From: CAZMCC01 sp964564695
GTDB lineage: Bacteria > Planctomycetota > Phycisphaerae > Phycisphaerales > UBA1924
Length of the DNA stretch: 40,884 nt
Direction of reading: 5' to 3'
NCBI GenBank assembly: GCA_964564695.1
Contig: CAZMCC010000024.1
Location: forward strand, 1 to 40,884
Both the position numbers and the translations under genes were made by a program. Below are positions 7,988 to 18,922 of this stretch, one piece after another; the first letter of the stretch is position 1; every line of letters begins with the position of its first letter. Under the pieces are notes generated by a model. That model worked only from the letters and a program-made list of their open reading frames with translations, did no database searches and had not been told where the DNA came from.

Positions 7988-10642
7988 TCAAGGCACAACC
8001 CGCTCCGCCGCCGCCGCAGGGATCCACATCGGCTCCGCGCCTTCGGTCTCCCCCCCACTCCCGCCCCCGCCGACATGCACCCGCAGCCACCCCGGCTCGG
8101 CCGTCGCGTCCTCGGCGATCCGCACGAGCGACCCCGCGCTCAGGGCCGCCCCGACGGGCGCAAACACCACATCGTCCGGCCCGGCCCGCGGCGTCACCGG
8201 CTTGAGAATTACCGCCTCGTCACGCTGCGAGCACGTCTGGATCGCGTCGAGGCCGACGCTGACCGCCGCCAGCACGACACCCACCGCCGCACACCCAATC
8301 AACACGTCGGTCCGCCCCCCCCACTTCCCGATCGCGACGCGCATGACGATCGCACCCCACAGCGCAATCCACATCCCCGCGAGCACGCCCAGACGGATCG
8401 GGGCGTCGATCACGCGGACGTATCCGGCCCACGCCAGCGGGACAGGGGCATCGGCTGCGGCTCCGATAGCGGTCGAGGCGGCGCCCGCTGCACTCCCGGA
8501 TTCCGTCACCACCTCCGGCCCCACCGATATCCACGGGCTCAGCCGCTGGGCCCGACGCAAGGCCAATTGCTGGCGCCCCACATCACCGGTCACGCCATAT
8601 CCACGAGCCAGCGCCAGGTGCACCGGCGCGGCCCGCCCCGGAGGGCCGCCGGCGAGCACGAGCAGTTCGTCGATGGCCGTCGCGGCGATGGCTTTCGCCT
8701 GGGCCGGATCGGACGCCGCGAGCGACTCCGCGGCCCGCAGGTTGTTGAGGGCCGTCTGTGGCTCCGAAGCGCGTGCGTTTGTGGCCGCCAGCATCACCAG
8801 CCCGGCGCCCAGCCACACACCGACGCGGGCCGCGACCGTCGTCCCCGCACCGGGCGAGTGCGAAGACGCCGCCACCACGCCCCGCACCGTGACGCCGATC
8901 TCTTCAAGGTCCTTGCGGTCGATCGCGATCGGGCGCCCCGGGAAGCGTCGCCGGTCCAGCCGGTCGATGTGCTTCTCGATCGCGCCGACCGACTCGTGCC
9001 CCGGGCCGACGATGCGAGCGACCCGCGACTGGAACGAGCGCAGCGCCGCCGCGGCCTGGTCCGCCGCGTCGGCGCGGGCCGGCTCGACGCGCCGCAGCGC
9101 CTTGAGCGCCCGCCTCGCGGCCCGGCGCGACTGCGACCCGGGGTCTTCGTTCCAGCGCCGCCACCCGAGCATCCCCGCAATCACCAGCGCCGCCCCCGCC
9201 GGCGGCACAAGGGCCACGCCCATGAGTGCCCTGTCCGCGAGCATCGCCTTCGTGTCGACCGCGGCGGCCGCCTCGCCGATGGGGCGCATCGCCGGCGCGT
9301 CGAACCCGTCGTGCGCCGACGACCCGACCGGCTCGTCCGCCGAGACCAGGCCGCCGGGCAGGATGTTCAGCTCGATCGGCTCGGACTTCAGCACGCGGTA
9401 CTGCTTGAGCCTCGTGTCGAAGACGCTCAGCGTCAGCGGCGGGATCCGCGTCGCCCCGGGGCGGGCCCGAATCGCTGCCTGGAACACCGCGTCGCGCCCG
9501 GCCACCCGCGCCACCACCGGCTCGACCGGCACGCGGAACCGCTCGGCGAGTTCTCGCTGCGAAGTGAGCACGGCCGGCGGCACGAGCGACGCCGTGACCG
9601 TTCCCGACACGCGCCACAGCAGATCGATCGGATCACCCGCCCGCACCGTGGTGGGGGTCGCGTTCGCTTGGAGGCGGTATTCGCCCACGATGCCCGTGGT
9701 GTCGAACCCCGGCGGCTTGCCCTGCGTCGGCAGGGGCTTCACCTCGAGCGACGCGGCGTTGGACGCGATCACGACGCGCTGCCCGCGCCCGGGGAACAGG
9801 CCCAGGTTCGACGGCCCGCGGTCGGTGCCGGCGTTGAACGCGGCCCGCATGGGGCCGAGCGCGTACGTCCCCGGGGCGGAGGCGGTGACGACAATGTCCA
9901 TCGTGACGGCCGTGAATCGCCGGCCGTCCTTGCGTTCGACCTCGGCAACGACGCCGTACATCGGGCCGCCGATGAAGGGGATGCGGGCGAAGTGCGGGTC
10001 GTTGGAGTTCGTGCCCGGCGGGCGCGGGTCGGGGGCGGCGCTCACGCGGAGTCGCTCGATCCCGGGGAGGTTGAACGAGGGCTCGTTGACGTTGCTCGTG
10101 ACGTACCACGTCGTGCGCAGCAGCACGGGCTCGCCCACGTAGGCCACCTTGGGGAGGACCTCGATCTCGACGAGGAAGTCCGGGTTCGCCTCGGGCTCGG
10201 CGGCGATGAGCGTGAGCGGGCGCGTGTTGATCACCTGCCCGGCGACGCTCACCGCGATCGGCGGAATCCCGAACTTCCCGTTGCGCAGCGGCGTGACGCG
10301 GAAGCGGTATTGCACGTTCACCCACGTGCGCGAGGTCTGGCGCCCGTTGACGATCTGCAGGAAGCTGCCGGTGCTGCGTGGGGCGTCGAGGTACTGGATC
10401 GAGAGCCCCGGAACCGTCGGGGCCACCGGCGCCGAGTCGGCGTCGGCGCCGTCGACGGTGACCGTGAGCAGGGCCGAGTCGCCGACGGCGACGCGGGAGC
10501 GGTCGAGCGCAGCGCTCACGGTCTCCGGCTTGGCGCCACCCTGCTGGGCGGCCGCGCTGACCGCGAGCACGCCGAGCAGCGCGAGCGCCGCCGTGAGCAG
10601 CGTGGCCCAGGTCCGCGTCGAGATGGATGCCGCGCGGATCAC
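7988..10642 (-). CDS. batD: BatD-BatE fusion: oxygen-tolerance family membrane protein with TPR-like and SH3-like tail
   Basis: The 884-residue product starts at GTG 10642, which overlaps the upstream BatC stop (GTGA) and has AAGGA just ahead of it. A signal peptide (TLLTAALALLGVLAVSAAA) leads into the periplasmic beta-rich BatD region, including the typical QVINTRPLTL, then a membrane segment near residues 475-495. After a basic, helical cytoplasmic stretch, a second hydrophobic segment (about 602-620) ends in ARA-S like an internal signal peptide. TPR-like helices follow, then two more membrane segments (about 750-800) and an SH3-like end. That tail is the layout of BatE, normally a separate gene, so I read this as a fusion. 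Biochemical activity is unknown; it is presumed to work with BatA/B/C at the membrane. Confidence 0.85.
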   Translation of the reverse strand: MIRAASISTRTWATLLTAALALLGVLAVSAAAQQGGAKPETVSAALDRSRVAVGDSALLTVTVDGADADSAPVAPTVPGLSIQYLDAPRSTGSFLQIVNGRQTSRTWVNVQYRFRVTPLRNGKFGIPPIAVSVAGQVINTRPLTLIAAEPEANPDFLVEIEVLPKVAYVGEPVLLRTTWYVTSNVNEPSFNLPGIERLRVSAAPDPRPPGTNSNDPHFARIPFIGGPMYGVVAEVERKDGRRFTAVTMDIVVTASAPGTYALGPMRAAFNAGTDRGPSNLGLFPGRGQRVVIASNAASLEVKPLPTQGKPPGFDTTGIVGEYRLQANATPTTVRAGDPIDLLWRVSGTVTASLVPPAVLTSQRELAERFRVPVEPVVARVAGRDAVFQAAIRARPGATRIPPLTLSVFDTRLKQYRVLKSEPIELNILPGGLVSADEPVGSSAHDGFDAPAMRPIGEAAAAVDTKAMLADRALMGVALVPPAGAALVIAGMLGWRRWNEDPGSQSRRAARRALKALRRVEPARADAADQAAAALRSFQSRVARIVGPGHESVGAIEKHIDRLDRRRFPGRPIAIDRKDLEEIGVTVRGVVAASSHSPGAGTTVAARVGVWLGAGLVMLAATNARASEPQTALNNLRAAESLAASDPAQAKAIAATAIDELLVLAGGPPGRAAPVHLALARGYGVTGDVGRQQLALRRAQRLSPWISVGPEVVTESGSAAGAASTAIGAAADAPVPLAWAGYVRVIDAPIRLGVLAGMWIALWGAIVMRVAIGKWGGRTDVLIGCAAVGVVLAAVSVGLDAIQTCSQRDEAVILKPVTPRAGPDDVVFAPVGAALSAGSLVRIAEDATAEPGWLRVHVGGGGSGGETEGAEPMWIPAAAAERVVP

Positions 10643-11934
10643 CAGTCCTTCTCCACGTAGATGCGCCGGTTCTCGCGCCGGATGCGTCGGATCATCTCGC
10701 GCTCGCGTCGTTCCTTGTCGAGGATCTCGGCGGCCGTGAAGTCCCACGCGGAGGTGCCCTGCGCCTCGCCGCTCGAGGGATCGCCGGCGGGGATCGGCTC
10801 GTCGCTCTGCTCGCCCTCTTCGGCACGCTCCTGGGCCTCCTGCTTGGCGGCCTCCTTGGCGGCGTCGGCGAGCTTCTCCGCGGCCTCGTGCTGGGCCTTC
10901 GCGGCGGCCTGGTCGTCGCCCTTGGAGAGCGCATCCTGGGCCCGCTGCTGGGCCTCGCGGGCCTGCTCGAGCCTCTGCTGTGTGGGGTCGGCCTTCGGGG
11001 GCTGGCCTTGTGGGGGGGCGAACTTCTGCGCCTGGCGCTCGGCGTTCTTCTCCGCGGCCTGGTCGGTCTTCTGCGAAAGCTCGGCCTGCTCCTGCTGGCG
11101 CTGCTCACGCGACGTGGGAGGCTCGGGGGATGTCGCGGCCTTCGCCGAGTCCTGCCCGAGTTGCGACTGCTGGCGGGCGAGGTCCTGCATCTCCTGCGAG
11201 GGGTCGCCGGGCTGGCCCTGCTGCTGCTGTTGTTGCTGTTGCTGCTTCTGGCCCGACTGGCCGTTCTGTTGCTGCTGCTGTTGCTGCTGCTGGCCTTCCT
11301 GAGGCTGGCCGCCCTGCTGCTGCTCTTGTTGCTGCTGGTCCTTGTCCTGCCGCTGGCCCTGCTGGTCCTGTTGCTGCTTCTGCTGCTCGAGCTGCTGGCG
11401 GATGCGCTCGCGGGTGCGCTGGAGGCGTTCGATCCACTGGGCCGCGTCCGCGGCGGACGCGGAGCCGGTGTCGCCGGCGGCGTCGAGGGAGCGCCGGAAG
11501 TGGCGCTCGGCCTTGGCGAGCGAACTGAGAGCGTCGGCGGCCTTGGCGGGTTGCCCTTGGGCCTGGGCCTGAGCGGCCGCCGCGGCGCGCTGGAGCTCGA
11601 GCACGCCCTGGTTGTACCGCGCGTCGGCGCGGAGCGAAGGGTCGGTGCTCAGCACGTCGGCGCGCCGGAAGGCTTCGCCGGCTTCGTTCAATTTGCCGGC
11701 CTTGGCGAGCGCAACGCCGAGGTTGTACGCGGCACGCGGGTCGGTCGGGCGCAGGGTCGTGACCTTGGCGAGCGTCTCGGCGGCGGCGGCCGGGTCGGTG
11801 GCGATCTGCTCGACGCCCTGTTTCATGAGCGCGTCGGGGTTGGCGGGGGCGGCAGGCGCGGCGGCGTCCTGCGCCAATGCCGCGGGGGCGAAGGCCAGGA
11901 CGAGCGTGCCGATGGTGATGAGGCGGTTACGCAC
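10639..11934 (-). CDS. batC: BatC-like TPR protein with long Gln-rich tract
   Basis: A 431-residue secreted or periplasmic protein. The signal peptide (LITIGTLVLAFAPAALA) is followed by TPR-like helices at about 35-130 (PRAAYNLGVALAKAGKLNEAGEAFRRA). The middle, about 165-260, is dominated by Gln with runs of up to nine, encoded largely by CAG, and the rest is charged and helical (Ala/Glu/Lys/Gln), likely coiled coil. It starts at GTG 11934, overlapping the BatB stop by 8 bases, and overlaps the BatD start by 4. BatC proteins are thought to assist vWA proteins of the same operon. The CAG/CTG tract is a likely length-variable region. Confidence 0.8.
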   Translation of the reverse strand: MRNRLITIGTLVLAFAPAALAQDAAAPAAPANPDALMKQGVEQIATDPAAAAETLAKVTTLRPTDPRAAYNLGVALAKAGKLNEAGEAFRRADVLSTDPSLRADARYNQGVLELQRAAAAAQAQAQGQPAKAADALSSLAKAERHFRRSLDAAGDTGSASAADAAQWIERLQRTRERIRQQLEQQKQQQDQQGQRQDKDQQQQEQQQGGQPQEGQQQQQQQQQNGQSGQKQQQQQQQQQGQPGDPSQEMQDLARQQSQLGQDSAKAATSPEPPTSREQRQQEQAELSQKTDQAAEKNAERQAQKFAPPQGQPPKADPTQQRLEQAREAQQRAQDALSKGDDQAAAKAQHEAAEKLADAAKEAAKQEAQERAEEGEQSDEPIPAGDPSSGEAQGTSAWDFTAAEILDKERREREMIRRIRRENRRIYVEKDW

Positions 11935-12931
11935 GGCGGGTCCTCCCGGTGAACGCGGCTCCGAGCACGAGCGCGGCGAGGCCGCAGCCGAGCGGGATCT
12001 GGAATCCTTCGCGGTAGCGCACCGTCGCCTCCGACTTCACCTGCCCGCGCGCGCTGGCGGTCACGAGTCGCGCGTAGACCTCGTCGAAGGCCATGTTCGA
12101 CACTCCCGCGTCGATGAAGGTCGAGCCGGGTGCGCCGGCTGCGGCGATCTCCTGCAACGCGGCCGGATTCATCGTGCTGATGACGGGGTCGCCGTTGTAC
12201 TGCATCGGGCGGGCGGCGGCGGTCGAGTCGGTCGGGACGGGGGAGCCGCTCTGCGAGTCGCCGATGCCGACGATGATGAGGCGTATACCCGCGGCGCCGG
12301 CGCGACGGGCGGCTTCGACGGCGGTGCCGTCGTGGTCTTCGCCGTCGGTCATCAGGATGATGTCGCGGTGCTCGGCGGCGCCCTCGCGAGAGAGGACCTG
12401 CATCGCGGAGTCAATGCCAGAGGCGATGGCCGAGCCGCCGCGCGGGACGGCGTCGGGGGCGAGCTCGGCGAGCGTGAGCCGGACGAAGCCGTAGTCGGTG
12501 GTGAGCGGGGCCTTGACGACGGCGTCGCCCGCGAAGGCGATCAGGGCGACGCGGTCGCCCCGGGCGACGGCGAGGGCGTCGGTGATCGCGAGGTCGGCCC
12601 GCTCGAGGCGCGAGGTGGCGCCCTCGCGGGCGAGCATGCTCTTGGAGACGTCGACGACAAACGCGACGTCGCGACCGGCGCGAATGCCGGGCACGGGACG
12701 CGGGTCCCAGCCCGGACGCGTGAGGGCGAGCGCGATCATCGCGAGGCTCACGGGGATCGCGACCAGCGCGAGCACGGCCCCGAGCGTCGGGCGGTCTCGA
12801 TAGAAGGACGCGAAGGTCGGCGCGAAGCGGCGCAGGGCGCGCCGGGCGCGGGCCGATGCGAGCAGCACGATCAGCAGCGCGACCGGGGCGGCCCAGAGCG
12901 CCTGGAGCCAGGTCGGGTCCTGAAGGGTCAT
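11927..12931 (-). CDS. batB: BatB-like von Willebrand factor A membrane protein
   Basis: A 334-residue protein with an N-terminal membrane segment (LWAAPVALLIVLLASA), a second one near 52-72, a vWA domain and a final hydrophobic segment. The metal-ion site motif DVSKS is at residues 94-98, with TDYG later and LMTDGEDHDG as a further MIDAS strand. Start ATG 12931 has GAGGAGGG upstream and overlaps the BatA stop (ATGA). It probably pairs with BatA in the membrane with the vWA domain in the periplasm; the partner bound by the MIDAS is unknown. Confidence 0.88.
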   Translation of the reverse strand: MTLQDPTWLQALWAAPVALLIVLLASARARRALRRFAPTFASFYRDRPTLGAVLALVAIPVSLAMIALALTRPGWDPRPVPGIRAGRDVAFVVDVSKSMLAREGATSRLERADLAITDALAVARGDRVALIAFAGDAVVKAPLTTDYGFVRLTLAELAPDAVPRGGSAIASGIDSAMQVLSREGAAEHRDIILMTDGEDHDGTAVEAARRAGAAGIRLIIVGIGDSQSGSPVPTDSTAAARPMQYNGDPVISTMNPAALQEIAAAGAPGSTFIDAGVSNMAFDEVYARLVTASARGQVKSEATVRYREGFQIPLGCGLAALVLGAAFTGRTRRA

Positions 12932-14055
12932 GCCGGGGCCCTCCTCAGGAAGACGCCCGCGAGCAGCAGCTCGAGGGCGACGCACGCGCCGGCGGCGAGG
13001 GCGGGGACCTCGAATCGCTCCTGGTAGTCGGTGAACTCGGTCTGCTCGACGGAGGTCTTTTCGAGGGCGTCGATCTCGGTGGCGATGCGCCGGAGCGATT
13101 CGCCGTCGTCGGCGCGCCGGTAGATGCCGCCCGTGGCGTCGGCGATGGAGCGGAGCATCTCCTCGTCCATGTCGCTGGGGATGGCGACGGTGCGGTCACC
13201 GATGCGGCGCAGGGCCCGCTCGCCACCGATGCCGACGACGTGGACCTTGATCCCCCACTGCTTGGCGAGGGCGGCGCCCTCTTCGGGGAGCCGCTCGCCG
13301 GCGGTGTTGCGCCCGTCGGTGAGCAGGAGGATGACCTTGCTGCGGATCGTGATCGCCTCGCCGGCGGACGTGAGGGCGTCGGCGGCGGCCTGCGGGTCGT
13401 TTGCCGTACGTGCGGCCTTGGCGCGGCTCTGCTGGGCCTGCTCTTCGATGCGGCGCAGGCGGGCGGCGCCCAGGGAGAGGGCGTCGCCGATGGCCGTGCC
13501 GTCTTCCCAGCGCTCGACGGCGGGGTTGATGGACTCGCACGAGGAGACGACGGCGCCGGGGTCGCGGACGAGGGGCGTAAGCGTCTCGGCGGCGCCCGCG
13601 AACGCGATAAGGCCGACGAGGTCACCGGAGCGGCCGGCGAGCGTGCGGTCGTCGCCGAGGAGGAACTGGCGGAGGACGCGTTTGACAACGTCGAGGCGGG
13701 AGAGGACCGTGCCGCCGAACTCCATCTGCTGGCGCATCGAGCCCGAGCGGTCGACGATGACCTGGATGGCGACGGCGTCGACGCTCGTGACGATGCGCCC
13801 CTGGCCGAACTGCGGGCGGGCGAGGGCGACGACGACCAGGGCGACCGCGAGGGCGCGCAGCAGCGGCACGAGTGCGAGGGCGTGGACGCGCCAGGTCGCC
13901 GGGAGGCGGCCGACGGCGGTGAGGGTCGGGAGCGGCACGCCGCCCCCCCCACCGGAACGGACGCCTGCGCGGGACCAGCCGGCGCGGCGCATCCACCACC
14001 ACGCGAGCGGGGCGAAGGCGAGCAGCGCGAGCATCCAAGGGGACTCGAACCTCAC
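12928..14055 (-). CDS. batA: BatA-like von Willebrand factor A membrane protein
   Basis: A 375-residue protein starting at GTG 14055, chosen because GGAGG lies 8 bases upstream and the codon overlaps the stop of the preceding gene (GTGA). ESPWMLALLAFAPLAWWW is the short N-terminal BatA segment; a second membrane segment covers about 58-78. The MIDAS motif DRSGS is at 102-106, followed by a long vWA domain with LLLTDGRNTAG and VVGIGGE, and a last membrane segment at about 350-370. The TDGRN loop and N-terminus are closer to BatA than BatB. In several bacteria bat genes are linked to stress or oxygen tolerance; the molecular role is not settled. Confidence 0.9.
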   Translation of the reverse strand: MRFESPWMLALLAFAPLAWWWMRRAGWSRAGVRSGGGGGVPLPTLTAVGRLPATWRVHALALVPLLRALAVALVVVALARPQFGQGRIVTSVDAVAIQVIVDRSGSMRQQMEFGGTVLSRLDVVKRVLRQFLLGDDRTLAGRSGDLVGLIAFAGAAETLTPLVRDPGAVVSSCESINPAVERWEDGTAIGDALSLGAARLRRIEEQAQQSRAKAARTANDPQAAADALTSAGEAITIRSKVILLLTDGRNTAGERLPEEGAALAKQWGIKVHVVGIGGERALRRIGDRTVAIPSDMDEEMLRSIADATGGIYRRADDGESLRRIATEIDALEKTSVEQTEFTDYQERFEVPALAAGACVALELLLAGVFLRRAPA

Positions 14056-14992
14056 GCTCGGGCCTCCTGCCCAACGGGCGCGAGCGTGGACCGGAGCACG
14101 GCGGCGAGCTCGGCCGCGATCGTGCCTGGTGCGACCCCTTCGTGGCGAGGGTCGAAGCGGGCCGAGTCGATGGTGGCGAGCAGCTCGGTGATGCGGGCGG
14201 CGGCCGGGGCGAGCGAGGGGACGCTCGTGATGCGAGCGCCCAGGTCGGTCGTCGCGGTGCCGATCGCGTTGCGGACGGCGCGGGCCTGCAGGAACTCGCG
14301 GGCGGCGTGCGCGGTCTGGTCGAGCGCGGCGTTGCGGTCGGCGGCGGTGGCGGGAGGCTTGGCCGCGGCGAGGGCGTCGACTTTGGCAAGGGCGGCGCGG
14401 GACAAGTCGGGCAGTGCGACGCGCCGGCGCGAGGCGAGAACGATGCCGGTGGCGAGCATCGCGGAGACGCCGACGGCGCCGATGAGCCACGCGGGCGTGC
14501 CGCTCTTGGAGCCAGAATCGTCGCGGGCGTCGCGGAACTGCGCATCGACGGGCTTGTCGGCGTCGGTCTCGGCGAGCAGGGCCTTGATGGTGAGGGGAAC
14601 CGACTCCGTGGTCAGCGTGACGGGTTCGGCGGTCGTCTGCGGGTCGCGCGGGGAGGCGGACACACTCAGCGCCGGAACGGTGTCGTCGCCGGGGAGGTAG
14701 GGCTCGAGCGTGAACGTGCGGGTGTGCTTGTTCGCGTCGCGGGCGTCGGCCGTCTCGACGACGGCGGCGCGGCCCAGCTTCTCGCCCACGGCGGGCCAGC
14801 TCACGGACCAGCCGGGTGGGACGGTGACCGTGAGCTCGACGCGGATGCGCTGCGCGACGGTGAGGTCGGTAGGGATCACGCGGTAGAGGAGCGAGACGCC
14901 GCCGGTGGAGAGTTCGGAGCGATATTCACCCGAGGGCTGCGCTTCGGCCGCGAGCACGATGGCGGGGATGATGACGAAGGAGAGCGGCGTCA

Positions 14993-14996
<4 letters not shown>
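14052..14996 (-). CDS. DUF4381-like signal-anchored membrane protein of the MoxR/Bat operon
   Basis: A 314-residue protein with a short signal sequence (SFVIIPAIVLAAEA), a beta-rich domain of about 130 residues (VTVPPGWSVSWPAVGEKLG is reminiscent of BatD-type repeats), one membrane segment near 165-187 (PAWLIGAVGVSAMLATGIVL), and a cytoplasmic helical tail that resembles DUF4381-like proteins. It overlaps both neighbours by 4 bases (ATGA with the DUF58 gene, GTGA with batA), so translation is probably coupled. The family is named by position and topology only; its function is unknown. It may bridge the cytoplasmic MoxR/DUF58 pair and the periplasmic vWA proteins. Confidence 0.7.
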
Positions 14997-15868
<872 letters not shown>

Positions 15869-15916
15869 GGCGGGCTCAAATAGGCAAAGGGCAAAGGGGC
15901 AAAGGGCAAATTCGGA

Positions 15917-15927
15917 GGGGGGGGGGG
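15917..15927. repeat. Run of 11 G between moxR and the DUF58 gene
   Basis: An uninterrupted 11-G homopolymer, next to repeats of GGCAAAG at 15884-15909. It lies 49 bases upstream of the DUF58 start on the coding side and could vary in length by slippage. Confidence 0.7.
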
Positions 15928-15950
15928 CGGCCAGCCTTACAGGACCGGCT

Positions 15951-17018
<1,068 letters not shown>

Positions 17019-17062
17019 AAGGAACTCCTCGGGTTGTTCGCCGACGTAAGCCGGGCGCTCGT

Positions 17063-18760
17063 TTACAGACGCGCCAGGAATCCGGTTCCGTCTCCGAGGG
17101 ACATTGCCGCCGAGTCGCTCCCACCCCCCAGCTGGATGGAGGCGATCGTGACGTCGTCGGCGAGGCGGTCGGTGCCGGCGAAACTGACGAGCGTATCGAA
17201 CAGTTTCTGAACGTCCGACCCCGGCCCGCCGGAACCGGAGAGGACCTCGATGGTGCGGTCGAGGCCGAATTCCTCGTCGTCGGGGGAGCGCTGCTCGACG
17301 ACGCCGTCGCTGAAGAGGATGACCCGTTCGCCCAGGGCGAGGGTCAGCTCGTCGGACGTGTATTCGTGCTCCTCGTCGGCACGGAGCAGGGGCCCGCCGG
17401 CGGTGCTCTCGACGCGTCCGGGCGCCTTGCCGTGGCGGGCGACGAGCCAGTAGCCGTGGCCGGCGTCGCAATAGGTCAGGCGGCGGGTCTCGATATCGAG
17501 GATGCCGGCCCAGAGGGAGACGAACTTGTTGTCCTCGGCGCGTTTGGCGAGGTGACGGTTTACGTCCGTAACGGCCTTGGCGGGCTCGGCGTGATAGCGG
17601 AGGGCGGCGCTGAGGTAGCTCTGGGTGGTGGCCATGAGGATGGCCGAGCCGATGCCCTTGCCGCAGACGTCGCCCAGGACGATCGCAACTCGGCGCGAAT
17701 CGAGGGGGAAGAGGTCGAACAGGTCACCGGCGATGAAACGGCCGGGGCGGGCCTGGAAGCAATAGCGGAGCACGCCGCCGACCGAGCCGGTCTCGGGGGG
17801 CATGATCATGCGCTGGGCTTCGCGGGCGGCGTGCATGTCGTCCTTGAAGCGCTTCTGCTCGGCCTCCATCTCGGAGCGCTTCACGTTGGCGAGCGCGAGG
17901 CCGCAGGTGCGGGCGATGGCCTGGACGAACGCCGCGGCGTCCTGCGACTGCTGGACCTCGTCGGCGCGGGAGTCGACGTAGAGGTAGGCGGCGATGGCGT
18001 CGCCGAGGAAGATCGGGGCGCAGATGGCGGCCTGGATGCCGAGTCGGACGATGCTCTCGGCGGTGTTGATGGGGCCTTCGCCGGTGAGCTTGACGATCTC
18101 GCCGCCGGCGGCGGCCTTGAGCAGCGAGCGGGAGACGCTGACGCGCTGGCCGGGGGTGAGGCCGCGGTGGCCGAGGACCTCGACTTCGTCGATGGTTGAG
18201 CCGGCGCGGATGATGGCGGCGCGGGGGAAACCGGTACCGGCCATCACGGCGTCGAGAACAGATTCGACAAGGCCGGCCTCGGTGGTCGCGGCGTTAATGG
18301 ACGCGGCGTAGTCGAGGAGGATGGAGAGGCGGCGCTGGGCGGGGCTGGTGAGCTCGGGCTCGCTGACGCGCTGGACGCGGACCATCGTGGAGCCGGAGTC
18401 GTCGACGGTGGAGAGCTTGGGGGTGCGGCCGCGGCCCAGCAGGGCGCGGTAGGTCCACGGGCCGACCCGCATGAGGTCGCCCTCGCGCATCGGGACGGGG
18501 GCGTGGGGGTCGAGCTTGACGGCGTTGAGGTATGTGCCGTGGCGTGAGCCGAGGTCGGTGAGGAACCAGGTGCCGGCCTGGTAAGTAATTTCGGCGTGGC
18601 GGCGCGACACACCCGGATCGGCGAGGCAGATCTCGCACTCGTTGGAGCGGCCCATGCGGCAGGGCTTGTCCTTGACCATCTTGACGGTGGGCTGGTCGGG
18701 ACGGCCGAGCGGCTCGAGTTCCAGCGAGACCTCGTTCTCGACCATCTTCGTCGTCGACAT
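17063..18760 (-). CDS. FHA-GAF-PP2C (SpoIIE/RsbU-type) serine/threonine phosphatase
   Basis: A 565-residue signalling protein. The N-terminal FHA domain (about 10-100) shows GRSNECEI, SRRHAEI and GSRHGTYLN, which bind phosphothreonine. A GAF domain follows (about 130-275, with AICAPIFLGDAIAAYLYVDSR), then a coiled linker (EMEAEQKRFKDDMHAAREAQRM) and a PP2C phosphatase of the SpoIIE type (GDLFDLFPLD, LGDVCGKGIGSAILMA, YCDAGHGYWL, LFSDGVVE, ADDVTI). Such linkers transmit signals to the phosphatase. The frame is open far upstream of 18760, but that part is antisense to the lyase gene and MSTTKMVENE is the natural start. Being first in the Bat run, it may control the MoxR-Bat machinery by dephosphorylation; this is inference. 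Confidence 0.93.
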   Translation of the reverse strand: MSTTKMVENEVSLELEPLGRPDQPTVKMVKDKPCRMGRSNECEICLADPGVSRRHAEITYQAGTWFLTDLGSRHGTYLNAVKLDPHAPVPMREGDLMRVGPWTYRALLGRGRTPKLSTVDDSGSTMVRVQRVSEPELTSPAQRRLSILLDYAASINAATTEAGLVESVLDAVMAGTGFPRAAIIRAGSTIDEVEVLGHRGLTPGQRVSVSRSLLKAAAGGEIVKLTGEGPINTAESIVRLGIQAAICAPIFLGDAIAAYLYVDSRADEVQQSQDAAAFVQAIARTCGLALANVKRSEMEAEQKRFKDDMHAAREAQRMIMPPETGSVGGVLRYCFQARPGRFIAGDLFDLFPLDSRRVAIVLGDVCGKGIGSAILMATTQSYLSAALRYHAEPAKAVTDVNRHLAKRAEDNKFVSLWAGILDIETRRLTYCDAGHGYWLVARHGKAPGRVESTAGGPLLRADEEHEYTSDELTLALGERVILFSDGVVEQRSPDDEEFGLDRTIEVLSGSGGPGSDVQKLFDTLVSFAGTDRLADDVTIASIQLGGGSDSAAMSLGDGTGFLARL

Positions 18761-18922
18761 GAACGGTGCGGCTCCGGTGCCGCCCGGGGGTTGTGGCGGC
18801 GGGGCATGGTATCGGAGCGGGTGCGCGCCTGCACGCTGAATTCGTGCGCTGTAGACTGGGCGCGCCCCGCCACCCCACCCCCTGCCCAGAGCCCGGCGGG
18901 GAAGGCTGCGCCACGGACGTCC

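Noticed and set aside
7883..10660. Very long plus-strand frames opposite the BatD gene
   Set aside because: Antisense shadows: Arg/Gly/Pro-rich with no motifs, whereas the minus frame has a signal peptide, membrane segments and operon overlaps.
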